Assembly: GCF_019703515.2 (NCBI RefSeq)
Contig: NC_059359.1
Coordinates: forward strand, 1,717,501-1,781,500
DNA: 64,000 nt
Source: Myxocyprinus asiaticus
Lineage: Eukaryota > Chordata > Actinopteri > Cypriniformes > Catostomidae
Direction: 5' to 3'
The position numbers were made by a program, and so were the translations under genes. Shown here piece by piece: positions 1 through 9,956 of the stretch. Position 1 is the first letter of the stretch. Each line of letters opens with the position of its first letter. Under the pieces are notes generated by a model, which saw nothing but the letters and a program-made list of their open reading frames with translations, made no database searches and had not been told where the DNA came from.

Positions 1-253
1 CATTTTCAATGGTCGGTCAATTTTGACTGCGAATACCAAAGGTAACGCTTTTTTTACGACTACTTAGACTAGATCAAATCAAGCCTATTTATTTATTTAT
101 TTGTTTATTTATTTATCTATTTTTTGTATGTTCAGATGGCAAATGGAGGAAAAGTCACCAAGTCTTGTACTGTTCAGATAAAGGAAACCATTTTTATTAA
201 ATGTGAAAAAAAAAAAAAAATATGGGTAAAAAATGACCGAATACCATAGCAGG

Positions 254-602
254 ATTAAAGCTGAAGTGTGTAACTTTTTCTGTATTAAAATAATTTCTTC
301 AAACCCAGCTTAATACACAGATACAACTATAAGTGAGCCATTCGTAGGTTAATTTTCTCGAAAACACTGTGTCTCTGTGGCGCAATAAAATTCCTTTTGT
401 TTGTTTTGAGAGACCCATCATGCCCGACACAACTACAATGAATCAACCAATGGCATGAGTTGGGGGCGGGACTATCTGTTTACTCGATCAACAGAGATTC
501 GCAAATCTGCGTGTTCACAAATCTGTTTAAAACTGATTTTTATTTTTGCTGTTCCGTTCCAGCAGCGATAGTATTGCGGAAATCACACACTTCATCTTTA
601 AT
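254..602. mobile_element. Short inverted-repeat element (MITE), ~350 bp
   Basis: Left end ATTAAAGCTGAAGTGTGT and right end (reverse complement) ATTAAAGATGAAGTGTGT match at all but one of 18 bases. No ORF, so it is nonautonomous. Superfamily not determined. Confidence 0.65.
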
Positions 603-801
603 AATTCCATGAATTAAAATAGATTTAAAACATTGTTGTTATTCATCCAAAACTGTAATTGAGTAGAATCGTTCTATCTGAATGAAGTCAATGTTGCTAA
701 AGTGACATGCCTTAAATGTTTTAATATGCAAGTTTACTTTTCAGGTGAATCTATTTCTGTTATTTAATCTATTCATTTTAAATTAAGACTACTAATTTTA
801 A

Positions 802-808
<7 letters not shown>

Positions 809-881
<73 letters not shown>

Positions 882-992
882 TATAACACTAATAAATCTA
901 TAAATTATTAATTAAATTAATGATCTCATATGTACAGTGTACATTATGTAAAAATCATCTATCTATCTGTCTGTCTATCTATCTATCTATCT
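809..992. repeat. Simple repeats: (TA)n, T-run, (ATCT)n
   Basis: (TA)n at 809-850 runs directly into a T homopolymer at 851-874. An (ATCT)n tract with ATCTGTCTGT variants lies at 956-992. Confidence 0.95.
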
Positions 993-2015
993 AATAATTT
1001 TAGGCTCATCCCAAGGAGGAGGGTCACATTAACCCAATGTAAAATATTGTTTACGATATCCAATTTTGTGCTAGAATGACTAAACCAGCTAATATTTCCG
1101 TTAATTTCCTCTATTAATACTGTATATTGGGTGATGCATGATCGTCCTGTACATGTTAAACTTAAATCTGAAAATATAAATAAATGCACATTGTTCTATA
1201 GAAAACACACGTTGATTTGATGCTTGTTTGTAGTTCAGATATTGATCAGCAGATGGAGATGATGTTCTTTCGTCTTTCAGAACAGGGTGAATTTCTTGAA
1301 GTTTTTTGCTGTACTTTGACATTGTTTTTTATTTTTATTTTTAATTATTATTTTTTTTATTATTATTTATTTATTTTATCCATTTTAAAATATAGGCTAA
1401 TGCGAGTTATTTTTATTATTATTCTATATTCATATGAGGATTATGCAATATAATATAGAAGCTTTTTTCACTCAAATATTTCTTTAGGTCCTGAAAAATT
1501 ATTTATCTGTTACTATTGTTCTATGTATTATCTTTACTATATGTTTTACTTGTGGTAAATATTATTTAGAAATGTTTAAAAAAATATTGTAAATATGTTG
1601 TAATCATTTGCCAATTCTGTTTGCATTTCACCATTTCATGTAAGGCAGTAAGATCTAAAAATCTAAAAATCTAAAAAACAGACCATGATTAATGTGTACT
1701 TTGTACACAAGGTCAGTATGAAATTGCATGGAGTATAATGTTTGTATTTGAAATGTAAATAAGTTTCAGTAATACTCCAATAAAGAGCATAACGCCTTAA
1801 AAACAGTAATGAAGTACAATTATTCAAGTGATTTACACCCTTTGCCCCTGTAGACTAAAATAATCACTTAAATGTCCCAATAAATAAACCACAGCGAGTC
1901 ACCAAGGGCTTGTGGGCAACACAAGCCACAACAACAATAACAACAACAACAACAGGCTGAACATGATGACGAAACTGGAGAGCTGCATATGATTGAGCGC
2001 TGTTCCCCGGGTTTA

Positions 2016-2023
2016 TGACGTCA
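2016..2023. promoter_or_regulatory. Perfect palindromic CRE (TGACGTCA)
   Basis: Full 8-bp consensus for CREB/ATF factors, 237 bp upstream of the znrf2 start codon and 9 bp before a GC box. Function is inferred. Confidence 0.5.
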
Positions 2024-2207
2024 GTGGAGAAGCCCCGCCCCCTCTCGCTTTCGCACTCGGCACGTACTGCGTTTCATTTCCAACGCTTTTAGTTTGTGTC
2101 AACTGTCGCAAAAAGTTTCACGGACGCGTTTGTTGCGTCGCAGCGCAGGACGCGTCAAATGTGAGAGTGGGACGGTTCCCGTCCGCTGCCAGTGTGTGTG
2201 TGTTTAT

Positions 2208-2348
2208 ATGTTTGTCTTTAATAATTACAAATTACAATCTGAGGGGAGCGTCAGTTGGCATGGGCGTCAAACAGAGCAGTCCCGCGGCCAACGGACGCAC
2301 GCGGGCGTACTCTGGCTCGGATCTGCCATCGGGCACGGCGTCGAGTAA
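2208..2348 (+). promoter_or_regulatory. Upstream ORF overlapping the znrf2 start codon
   Basis: ATG at 2208 opens a 46-codon frame in another phase that runs past the znrf2 ATG (2260) and stops at 2348. Its context is weak (T at -3, T at +4), whereas the main ATG is strong (G, G). If the transcript starts upstream of 2208, this uORF could lower znrf2 translation by leaky scanning. The peptide has no recognisable features. Confidence 0.35.
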
Positions 2349-2683
2349 CGGCAACGGCCGAACGGCGGCGGTGGCGATGAGATATCACGGGCACGGCGCG
2401 TCAGGTGCGACATCATCATCATCATCGTCATCATCTGCGGCGGTGGCCGCTCATTATATCGGTCCCAGGACGCGATCTGTAGGGGCTGTTGGTGGTACCG
2501 GCGGTGGCCTGGGCGTCAGACCGCAGTCGGGCATTAATATACCGAACTCTGGAGCGTATAGTTCTCAGGAGTCCGGAAACAGCACACCGGAGGAGAACGC
2601 CGGAGATAGAGAGCGGTCAACCGGGACTCCGAGACTGTTGATCGGATCTCTACCTGCCCACCTGTCGCCTCATCTCTTTGGAG
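2260..2683 (+). CDS. znrf2: znrf2 coding exon 1: N-terminus of the E3 ubiquitin ligase ZNRF2
   Basis: Encodes residues 1-141 plus the first base of codon 142. It begins MGVKQSSPAANGRTRAYSG, the ZNRF-family N-terminus: Gly2 with a small residue at position 6 fits the N-myristoylation site that anchors these ligases to endosomal/lysosomal and plasma membranes. The middle is low-complexity, with a serine run at about residues 52-59 coded by mixed TCA/TCG/TCT codons and Gly/Ala stretches. The exon closes with the conserved block LLIGSLPAHLSPHLFG (about 126-141). The ZNRF2-like 'NGRTRAYSGSDLPS' stretch separates it from ZNRF1. ATG 2260 was chosen over the longer in-frame opening from 1993 because it has G at -3 and +4 and gives the myristoylation motif. 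The donor is GAG|GTAAGT, with the intron starting at 2684. Confidence 0.95.
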
Positions 2684-2759
2684 GTAAGTCCAAAGTTATA
2701 GTTCAGAGTCAACCTTTACGGCCAGATATTAAAGTATGTGACAAACCTTTTATGCTTTG

Positions 2760-5700
2760 AAGTTTCACCCAAAAATGAAAACTCTGTCAATCATTTATTC
2801 ACATTCATGTTGTTCCAAATCTGTCTTTGTCTTTGTACATCATCGGCGCATGCGCCTGCCATTGACTGTACTAAAAGACTATCACAAAGTAATCGTAGTG
2901 CGCATGTGTCTAATGTGTCCATAATGACTAAATAAGTATACTTTGAAGGGGAAGGCAGTTGAGCACGGCGCATGGAAAAACAAAGTTTACCCAGTGTCTT
3001 AAGGCCAAAGTAAACTTTGGTTGTATGCGTTGCGGACAGTCCTCGACTGTGTGCGTCATCGTTGCATGCGCCTGCGGTTGACTGAACTAAAAGAGTGTCA
3101 CAAAGCAGTCATAGTGCGCAACATCTAACGCGTTCATAATCACTTGTGGTCAAATGAGGCAATGCGGTTGACCAGGCGTGATCCGATCCAGAATGCGGAA
3201 AAACTACGTTTACCCAGGGTCGAACATGTTCCTCTTCGCTCGCATCAAATTAGTATACTTTGAAAGGCAACACAGTTGACTGGGTGTGATCTGATTAAGA
3301 ATGTGGGAAAAAACGAGGTTCACCAGGGCCTTAAGTATACTTTGTTTTCCGCGTTGCTGATCGGAACGCACATAGCATGCGTGACGCAAATTCCGTCATC
3401 AGCACAGTCCGCGTGTGGCCAGTCCTCGTCTATGCACATCACAAAGCAGTCGTTGTGCACATGCGTCGAGCACGTTCGTATTCATTCGCGGTCAAATTAG
3501 TTTACTTTGAAAGGCAACGCAGTCAATCAGGGGCAATCCGATCCGGAACGCAGAAAAACTATGTTTACCCGAGCCTGTCGTTGACTGTACTAAAAGAGTA
3601 TCACAAAGCAGGCGTAGGAACGTGCGTGACGCATGCGCACTATTCGCTCGCGGTCAAATTAGTTTACTTTGAAAGGCAACGCGGTCGACTGGGCCTTAAT
3701 GCCAAAGTATACTTCGTTTTCCGCATTGCTGATCGGAATGCGCATAGTATGCGTGACGCAAATTTCATCATCAGCACAGTGCGTGTGCGTGGCCCAGTTT
3801 TTCCTCAACATGCAGACAGTCATTGTCCGTGCACATCACAAAGCAGCCGTTGTGCGCATGCGTCGAGCACGTTCATATTCGTTCGTGGTCAAATTAGTTT
3901 ACTTTGAAAGGCAACGCTGTCGAACGGGCAATCTGGAACGCAGAAAAACTACGTTTACCCGAGCCTGTCGTTGACTGTACTAAAAGAGTATCACAAAGCA
4001 GACGTAGTGCGCATGCGTCGAACACGTTCCTATTCGCTCGTGGTCAAATTAGTTTACTTTGAAAGCCAACACGGTCGACCGGGCCTTAAGGCAAAGTATA
4101 CTTCGGTTGTCTGCATTGCTGATTGGAACGCGCATAAGTATGTGTGAAGCGAATTCCGTCATCAGCACAGTCTGCGCGGACAGTTTTCGTCTATTCGCAT
4201 CACAAAGCAGTCGTTGTGCGCATGCGTCGAGCATGTTCCTATTCGCTCGCGGTCAAATTAGTTTACTTTGAAAGCCAACACGGTCGACCGGGCCTTAAGG
4301 CAAAGTATACTTCGGTTGTCTGCATTGCTGATTGGAACGCGCATAAGTATGTGTGAAGCGAATTCCGTCATCAGCACAGTCTGCGCGGACAGTTTTCGTC
4401 TATTCGCATCACAAAGCAGTCGTTGTGCGCATGCGTCGAACATGTTCCTATTCGCTCATATGAAATTAGTATACTCTGAAAGGCAACGCAGTTGACTGGG
4501 CACAATCTGATTACGAATGCGGGAAAAAAAACGAGGTTCAACAGGACCTTAAGGCCAAAGTATACTTAGTTTTCCGCATTGCTGATCGGAACGCACATAG
4601 CATGCGTGACGCAAATTCCATCATCAGCACAGTCCACGTGTGGCCAGTCCTTGTCTATGCATGTCACAAAGCAGTCGTTGTGCGCATGCGTCGAGCACGT
4701 TCGTATTCGCTCGTGGTCAAATTAGTTTACTTTGAAAGGCAACGCAGTCAAACAGGGCAATCCAATCCGGAACGCAGAAAAACTAAGTTTACCCGAGCCT
4801 GTCGTTGACTGTACTAAAAGAGTATCACAAAGCAGGCGTAGTGCGCATGCATCTAACGCATTCGTAATCGCTCGTGTCAAATGAGATTACTTTGAAAGGC
4901 AACGCTGTTGACTGGGCACAATCCGATTCCGAATGTGGAAAAAAACGAGGTTCACCAGGGCCATAAGGCCAAAGTATACTTCGTTTTCCGCATTGCTGAT
5001 CGGAACACGCATAGTATGCGTGACGCAAATTCCGTCATCAGCACAGTCCGTGTGTGGCCCAGTTTTTCCTCAACACGCAGACAGTCATTGTCTGTGCGCA
5101 TCACAAAGCAGTCATTATGTGAATGCGTCGAGCAGGTTCGTATTCGCTCGTGGTCAAATTAGTTTACTTTGAAAGGCAGCGCAGTCAAACAGGGCAATCC
5201 AATCCGGAACGCAGAAAAACTAAGTTTACCCGAGCCTGTCGTTGGCTGTAATAAGAGTATCACAAAGCAGTCGTTGTGCGCATGCGTCGAGCATGTTCCT
5301 ATTCGCTCGCGGTCAAATGAGTTTACTTTGAAAGGCAACGCAGTTGACTGGCTGTCTGATTACGAATGCGGGAAAAAACGAGGTACACCATGGCCTTAAT
5401 GCCAAAGTATACTTCAGTTGTCTGTGTTGCTGATTGGAATGCGCATAAGTGTGTGAAGCGAATTCCGTCATCAGCACAGTCTGCGCATCACAAAGCAGTC
5501 GTTGTGCGCATGTGTCGAACATGTTCCTATTCGCTCGCATCAAATTAGTATAATCTGAAAGGCAATGCAGCTGACTGGCCGTGATCTGATTACGAATGCG
5601 GGAAAAAACGAGGTTCACCATGGCCTTAATGCCAAAGTATACTACGGTTTTCCAGATTTCACTCAGTTAACACCTGTGTTAAGGCGACAAACACATTCCT

Positions 5701-5965
5701 TTTCGCTCACGGTCAAAAGAGTATACTTTGAAAGGCAAATCCCTTGGTAAACAGAGTATACCCGGGCCTTTAGTCACCTTTCACTTTAATTGTTTAAAAA
5801 CAAGATGTAATGAAAGTGAACGGTGACCGTTGCTGGCATTCTGCTTAACATCTCCTGTTGTGTTCCATGAAAGTAATACAGTCATACAGGTTTGGATAAG
5901 TAAATCCAACATGATTTGAGGGTAAGTAAATGATGACAGCATTTTCATTTTTGGGTGAACTACTA
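2760..5965. mobile_element. Fold-back MITE split by a satellite block
   Basis: Left arm remnant at 2760-2830 (TTCACCCAAAAATGAAAACT, then a 'ttattcacattcatgttgttccaaa' type stretch). Right arm at about 5770-5965, ending in the reverse complement (ATTTTCATTTTTGGGTGAAC). The centre of the same MITE type ('cctttcacttta...taatgaaagtgaa') is at 5775-5825. The G+C-rich tandem block 2835-5765 sits between the arms, replacing most of the left arm. Confidence 0.6.
2835..5765. repeat. Complex G+C-rich tandem array in intron 1
   Basis: About 12-13 recurrences of the core TCACAAAGCAGTCGTTGTGC / GCATGCGTCGA, each followed by a TTTGAAAGGCAACGC-type block. Core-to-core spacing alternates between roughly 155-161 and 207-276 bp, so two unit types are interleaved. 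One unit is repeated almost exactly at 209-bp offset (about 4048-4256 and 4257-4465). A larger segment near 3268 recurs near 4487, about 1.22 kb apart, pointing to higher-order duplication. CpG-rich unlike the flanking intron. Open frames through it on both strands are periodic artefacts. Confidence 0.85.
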
Positions 5966-6997
5966 CATGTAGTGCAATTATGTGAAGTGTTGCAAGCACA
6001 GACTTGAAGGTGCATGGAACTTAACATGTTTTACGCCAGTGCAACAACACGCTGCAGAAGTGTTGAAAGACTGACGTGCAAAGGAAGCTGCAGGTTGCGG
6101 TTTTGAAGTTATCAGATCAGGTGTGGAGAAAAGTGTGAGCTGATTATTTCTGAGTAGTGACCATGTGGGTCTTTTTGTATTTGTTGTGTTTCTCAGAATT
6201 TGCTCAATAACCTAATGTTTCTTAAACATGTATTTTGGGCAAGTGTAAGCAATTCAGTGGTGGTGTGCATTTTACGAAAACTGTCAAGAGCATGTCCGGG
6301 TCATATTTAATCACAATATCAAAATAGCAAAAATATTAAGCTTAAATAATTAAGCTTTTCTTATTATTTTCATGCCATCAAAGCACACGACTTTGCCTAA
6401 ATTTGATGTGTTTGTAAGATTTACCCTAAACAGGCCCATTCATACTTTCTTAACCACAGACTCTGGCATATTCAGATCCAGTGTAAAGGCAGGTGGGGCG
6501 GCAGTTACTGGGACGGAATTACCCCAGCCGGCGTGGAAAGACCTGGATTGAACTTTAATTCTGTAACAGGTTAATAAGAATTCTCGCTTGTGATTGAAGT
6601 TAAACTTTAAACGTTGTTGAAAAGTTTAAGTATGACTTTTAACCTACTGTGGCTAGGATCAAGAAGGGACTTTTTCTAAGGGAAACTGAGACTCTGCATT
6701 GGGACAGTACATCAGAATCTTTCTATTATAGGTATCATTAAATGGGCACAAAACAAACAAACAAGACTTTCACTGAATGAGGGACTTGAGGCTGCTTTGA
6801 GAGATGATGGATGCTGTTTATAGCCAGAATACTGAGATAAAGAAAAGTTGAAGGTAATATGACAGTGTTGGGACATAACAACATTGATTCAACCAATGGG
6901 ATGAGATTTAGGCAGGATACTTGTTTGACTGACCAGTGGCAGATGGGAGGAGTGTTTGAAAACATTTGCTCCAAGGTAAATTAATGCTAACTGTGAC
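5966..6997. other. Intronic stretch with no recognised feature
   Basis: Mostly unremarkable A+T-rich sequence. A piece at about 6880-6975 (ATTCAACCAATGGGATGAG) resembles the interior of the MITE at 254-602, so part is a degraded repeat. Confidence 0.5.
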
Positions 6998-7042
6998 GAG
7001 GAGGAGGGCGGGGCCGGGCTGTGGCCCCGCCCCCTCCTCCTC
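6998..7042. repeat. G+C-rich hairpin (imperfect palindrome)
   Basis: Left arm GAGGAGGAGGGCGGGGCC (6998-7015), 7-base loop, right arm at 7023-7042 which is its reverse complement with two extra C. It is the most stable predicted hairpin in the intron. A shorter related stretch (GGAGGAGGGCCGGGCCGTG) occurs near 12212. Confidence 0.8.
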
Positions 7043-7960
7043 ACAAAAATAAAATGAGCATCACATCTTTGACCCCATATCTGTTTGCTATAGGCTCATG
7101 TTTCCATTTAACTGTAACTGATTGTTATCGGCCGGTTTCTGGGTTAAAATATTGCTTATTATCAGCCTCAGCCTCAATCTAATCAGCACACCCCTAATAA
7201 TGGCATACCAAGTATTTGAATGAATAAATGTTATGTTTATATAGCACTTTTCTGACACTACACTCAAAGTACTTTACACAGTGAACAGGGGACTCTCCTC
7301 AACCACCACCAGATTTTACCAAACCAATCATGTACCCACAGAACCGTTTAAACCCTTAATCCAGGACAGGAAGATGCATCTCTACCGCAAACAGACATAC
7401 CATCTGCTGAAAACAGGTCCACATGTGCGGTTACCTTATAAAAAACATACACGGAAAAGTTAGTACACAGCAGCGATCATTCACCAGTCGGTGGGCGAAG
7501 CCGTTCCGGTAAAGAGCACAACACAAAACCTGTTGAGTCAAAGTCAAGTTAGAAAAACAGAGAGAGCAAAAGGCAGCCACAATATACACTTCCTGACTGA
7601 CTTTAGAGCTCTCACTGTGTATGCAAAGAGAATGGGGGAGTGTGTATTTAATGTATACACACGACTCGCTCTCTGTGTTTATAAGTGTGTGTATGTGTTC
7701 TAATGAGAGTGGACAGTATGAACATTAAATCACATGCCAGGTGTCCTGAGTGCGCACATAACTACGCATCTTGTCCTGCAGGGGACATTTATCAAGTAAG
7801 GCAGCAGGTGCAGCTGTGACAGTGAACAGAGTTTCATGTGCGTGAGGAGGGAAATCTGTGCTGCGCTGATGAACTGAACTAAATGCCTGGATCTGGTTTC
7901 ATTGGTGGTTTGTGCAGCAAGCCAGAAACATTTGTAGCACAAGAGAAATCATTAGCTTTA
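7043..7960. other. Intronic stretch, mostly unassigned
   Basis: The part at 7205-7320 ('tatatagcacttttctgac', 'actctcctcaaccaccacc') looks like a dispersed fish repeat. No coding signal is convincing in the short open frames 7281-7703. Confidence 0.45.
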
Positions 7961-7964
7961 ACCC

Positions 7965-9745
7965 TTTAAGCTCAGATGCTAAAAATAAATTAATATTAAT
8001 ATTGCAGTCTTGATCAACTCAAATTAGGTATTGTTTGAAAGCTTAGAAGCTCTGCTTTCCAATTCATGTATGCATTATGACCAAAACTGAACAAGTGCTT
8101 TGAAATTTGTAAAAACATCAAACTGATCAAATATCCATGCGTCATATGTTGTCGGAAAGCTCTCAAAGAGTAGAATACAACCAGCCTATTTGTTTTACTC
8201 AGACAAAAATATAGCAAGTAATAGCGAAGTATATGTCTTGACAATTATGTTTCATGTGAACAGGTGTTGCTTATATGCCGCATTTTCGCTTATTACTTGA
8301 TGAAAAATAAACAACATAAAATACAGATTCTTTCAAAAGAGCCCACACACAAGGTAATTGGATGCATAGATCTAGGGCTGCAACTAACGATTATTTTGAT
8401 AATCGATTAATCGTCGATTATTTCTACGATTAATCGATTAATCGGATAAAAATGAAATTAGGGTGTAAGGATTTGGTTTGATTTACATTACTGAATTCAT
8501 GATTCTACACTCTCACAAACTTTGAACAAAGCCTGAATCATAAAAAGTTACATTTAAATGTATTATTATTATTATTACTTTCGGGACATATGCGAAACAG
8601 TTGCTTAACTTGTAAAACTTTACAAAAAATGTTCATCATTAAAGTGTAAAATGATCCATAGGGCATGGAGTGGGACAAAAGATCAGCCCAGCAGAAGGCA
8701 ATAGTGAAATCAGACATTACATGTGGCATTATGAGGAGGACTTTCAAATATCAGGACCCTTAGCATTATTATACATTATATTAAGCATTACATACAGTTT
8801 AATATAGTACAGTCATCTGTAAACCCTGTGCAAATTCACTCTCACGCTGAAAAGACTCATCCCGGTGCTCACTGTATTACATGTGCTTACATGGGCAAAA
8901 ACCGGCACACCTTGACTGCTGAGACTTCAGTCTGATATCCATGAAAGCTGCACAAGTGATTACAGTGAAACTGAAATCGTGGTATGATGTTGGACAGTTT
9001 AATCAAAATGATTGCGCTCCCTTTCTCCATTGCAATCAGTGATTGACGTGGATGCGGACGCGGATGCGCGCACTCGCTTGCTCATTAAAGTTTAACGGAG
9101 ACTCACTTGTAGTAAGAACAAACAGTTTTGCGAAGTACGCGGCTGATTTTGAATTCATAACATGTTTACATTATAAAACATAGACAATAGCAGTAAAATG
9201 TAAGTGATGCGCTGGAGAGAAACAATTCTTGTGCATCAAACAGCACAATCACTCTGTAAACGCACCTGACGCAGCAACCGGTCCACATTAAACTGTATAC
9301 TTATTATGATTTTCTTTAAGGTGTTTATAAAGTGCTCTCTGCACAACTTGGGTCGTGTTTTTTCTGCTACAACTTGTCTCCGTTGTTTTTCAAACGAGTT
9401 TTATCATGCAACTCATTTTTCACAGGAGTGTAAAGTGAAGTCACTGATGGAGCTTCTCCGTGCTTACTGCAAATATCCAACTAATCGATAATGAAATTCG
9501 TTGTCAATGATTTCCATTATCGATAATTATCGATTTTATCGATTAGTTGTTGCAGCCCTAGCATTAGATAATCCACATGAAGCACAATGTTACATATGGC
9601 CACCAGAAGATGGCGCCAAGTGCACGACACAGAGTCAATGATGACTCAAATGACACAGAATGAAACTCATTCTGTGAAATCTTGTTACTAAAATCATGTC
9701 TTCATGCATGCAAACCTTTAGTCATTGTTGTGTTTGCATGTGTAA
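7965..9745. repeat. Dispersed repeat, copy 1, interrupted by a hAT element
   Basis: Sequence at 7965-8372 (for example AGCTTAGAAGCTCTGCTTTC, 'attatgaccaaaactgaacaagtgc') and at 9561-9745 (ATATGGCCACCAGAAGATGG) matches a second copy at 44690-45550 in the same order and orientation. The element at 8373-9560 lies between the two halves and is absent from the second copy. Confidence 0.75.
8373..9560. mobile_element. hAT-type nonautonomous transposon (~1.2 kb)
   Basis: Ends TAGGGCTGCAACTAACGATT and, at the right, AATCGATTAGTTGTTGCAGCCCTA read inward: a long, near-perfect terminal inverted repeat rich in 'AATCGATTAATCG'. Flanks GCATAGAT / GCATTAGAT resemble an 8-bp target duplication with one indel. 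No transposase ORF. Assignment to hAT rests on the TIR type and duplication length. Confidence 0.75.
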
Positions 9746-9956
9746 TTAGTTCTTGTGTACAATTATTATGTTTTATTTGTCTGGAGAGGCTTTTGGACAC
9801 TTGGAGACGTTTTTGTATACTAGGATAAATTATATTTGTAATACTATAACTTCTGATTGCTTTGTCATATCAACACAAAATTTTACTCAGTTACAATTGA
9901 CATGATTGGAAACAAAACAAAAGCAGTTTTTGAACCACCTTATTTACACCCAGAGA

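Larger units (their letters stand above)
1..1989. other. A+T-rich region upstream of znrf2, no gene seen
   Basis: No coding signal. It contains a MITE (254-602), simple repeats (809-992) and a CAA-rich stretch near 1929-1953. Short open frames at 983-1453 are A+T-rich and featureless. Confidence 0.7.
1990..2700 (+). promoter_or_regulatory. znrf2: CpG-rich promoter/exon 1 block of znrf2
   Basis: Base composition and CpG density rise sharply here compared with the A+T-rich flanks, and the block ends with coding exon 1. It contains a perfect cAMP-response element TGACGTCA at 2016-2023 and a GC box (GCCCCGCCCCC) at 2032-2042. No TATA box stands at a suitable spacing, which fits a CpG-island promoter with dispersed starts. 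The transcription start is not visible from sequence; the interval 2045-2200 is likely. Confidence 0.6.

Noticed and set aside
1993..2259. In-frame extension of the znrf2 reading frame upstream of ATG 2260
   Set aside because: Open by chance in a CpG-rich leader; no ATG in frame, starts only at TTG, and would bury the myristoylation motif.
2684..2760. Reading frame continuing past exon 1 to a stop at 2760
   Set aside because: Crosses a strong GTAAGT donor; the protein resumes exactly at exon 2.
3276..5750. Many overlapping open frames with similar Ser/Ala/His-rich peptides on both strands
   Set aside because: They are the periodic translation of the tandem array; no start context, no domain.
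2835..5765. CRISPR-like repeat/spacer array
   Set aside because: Units are long, variable and contiguous, in an obvious vertebrate intron.
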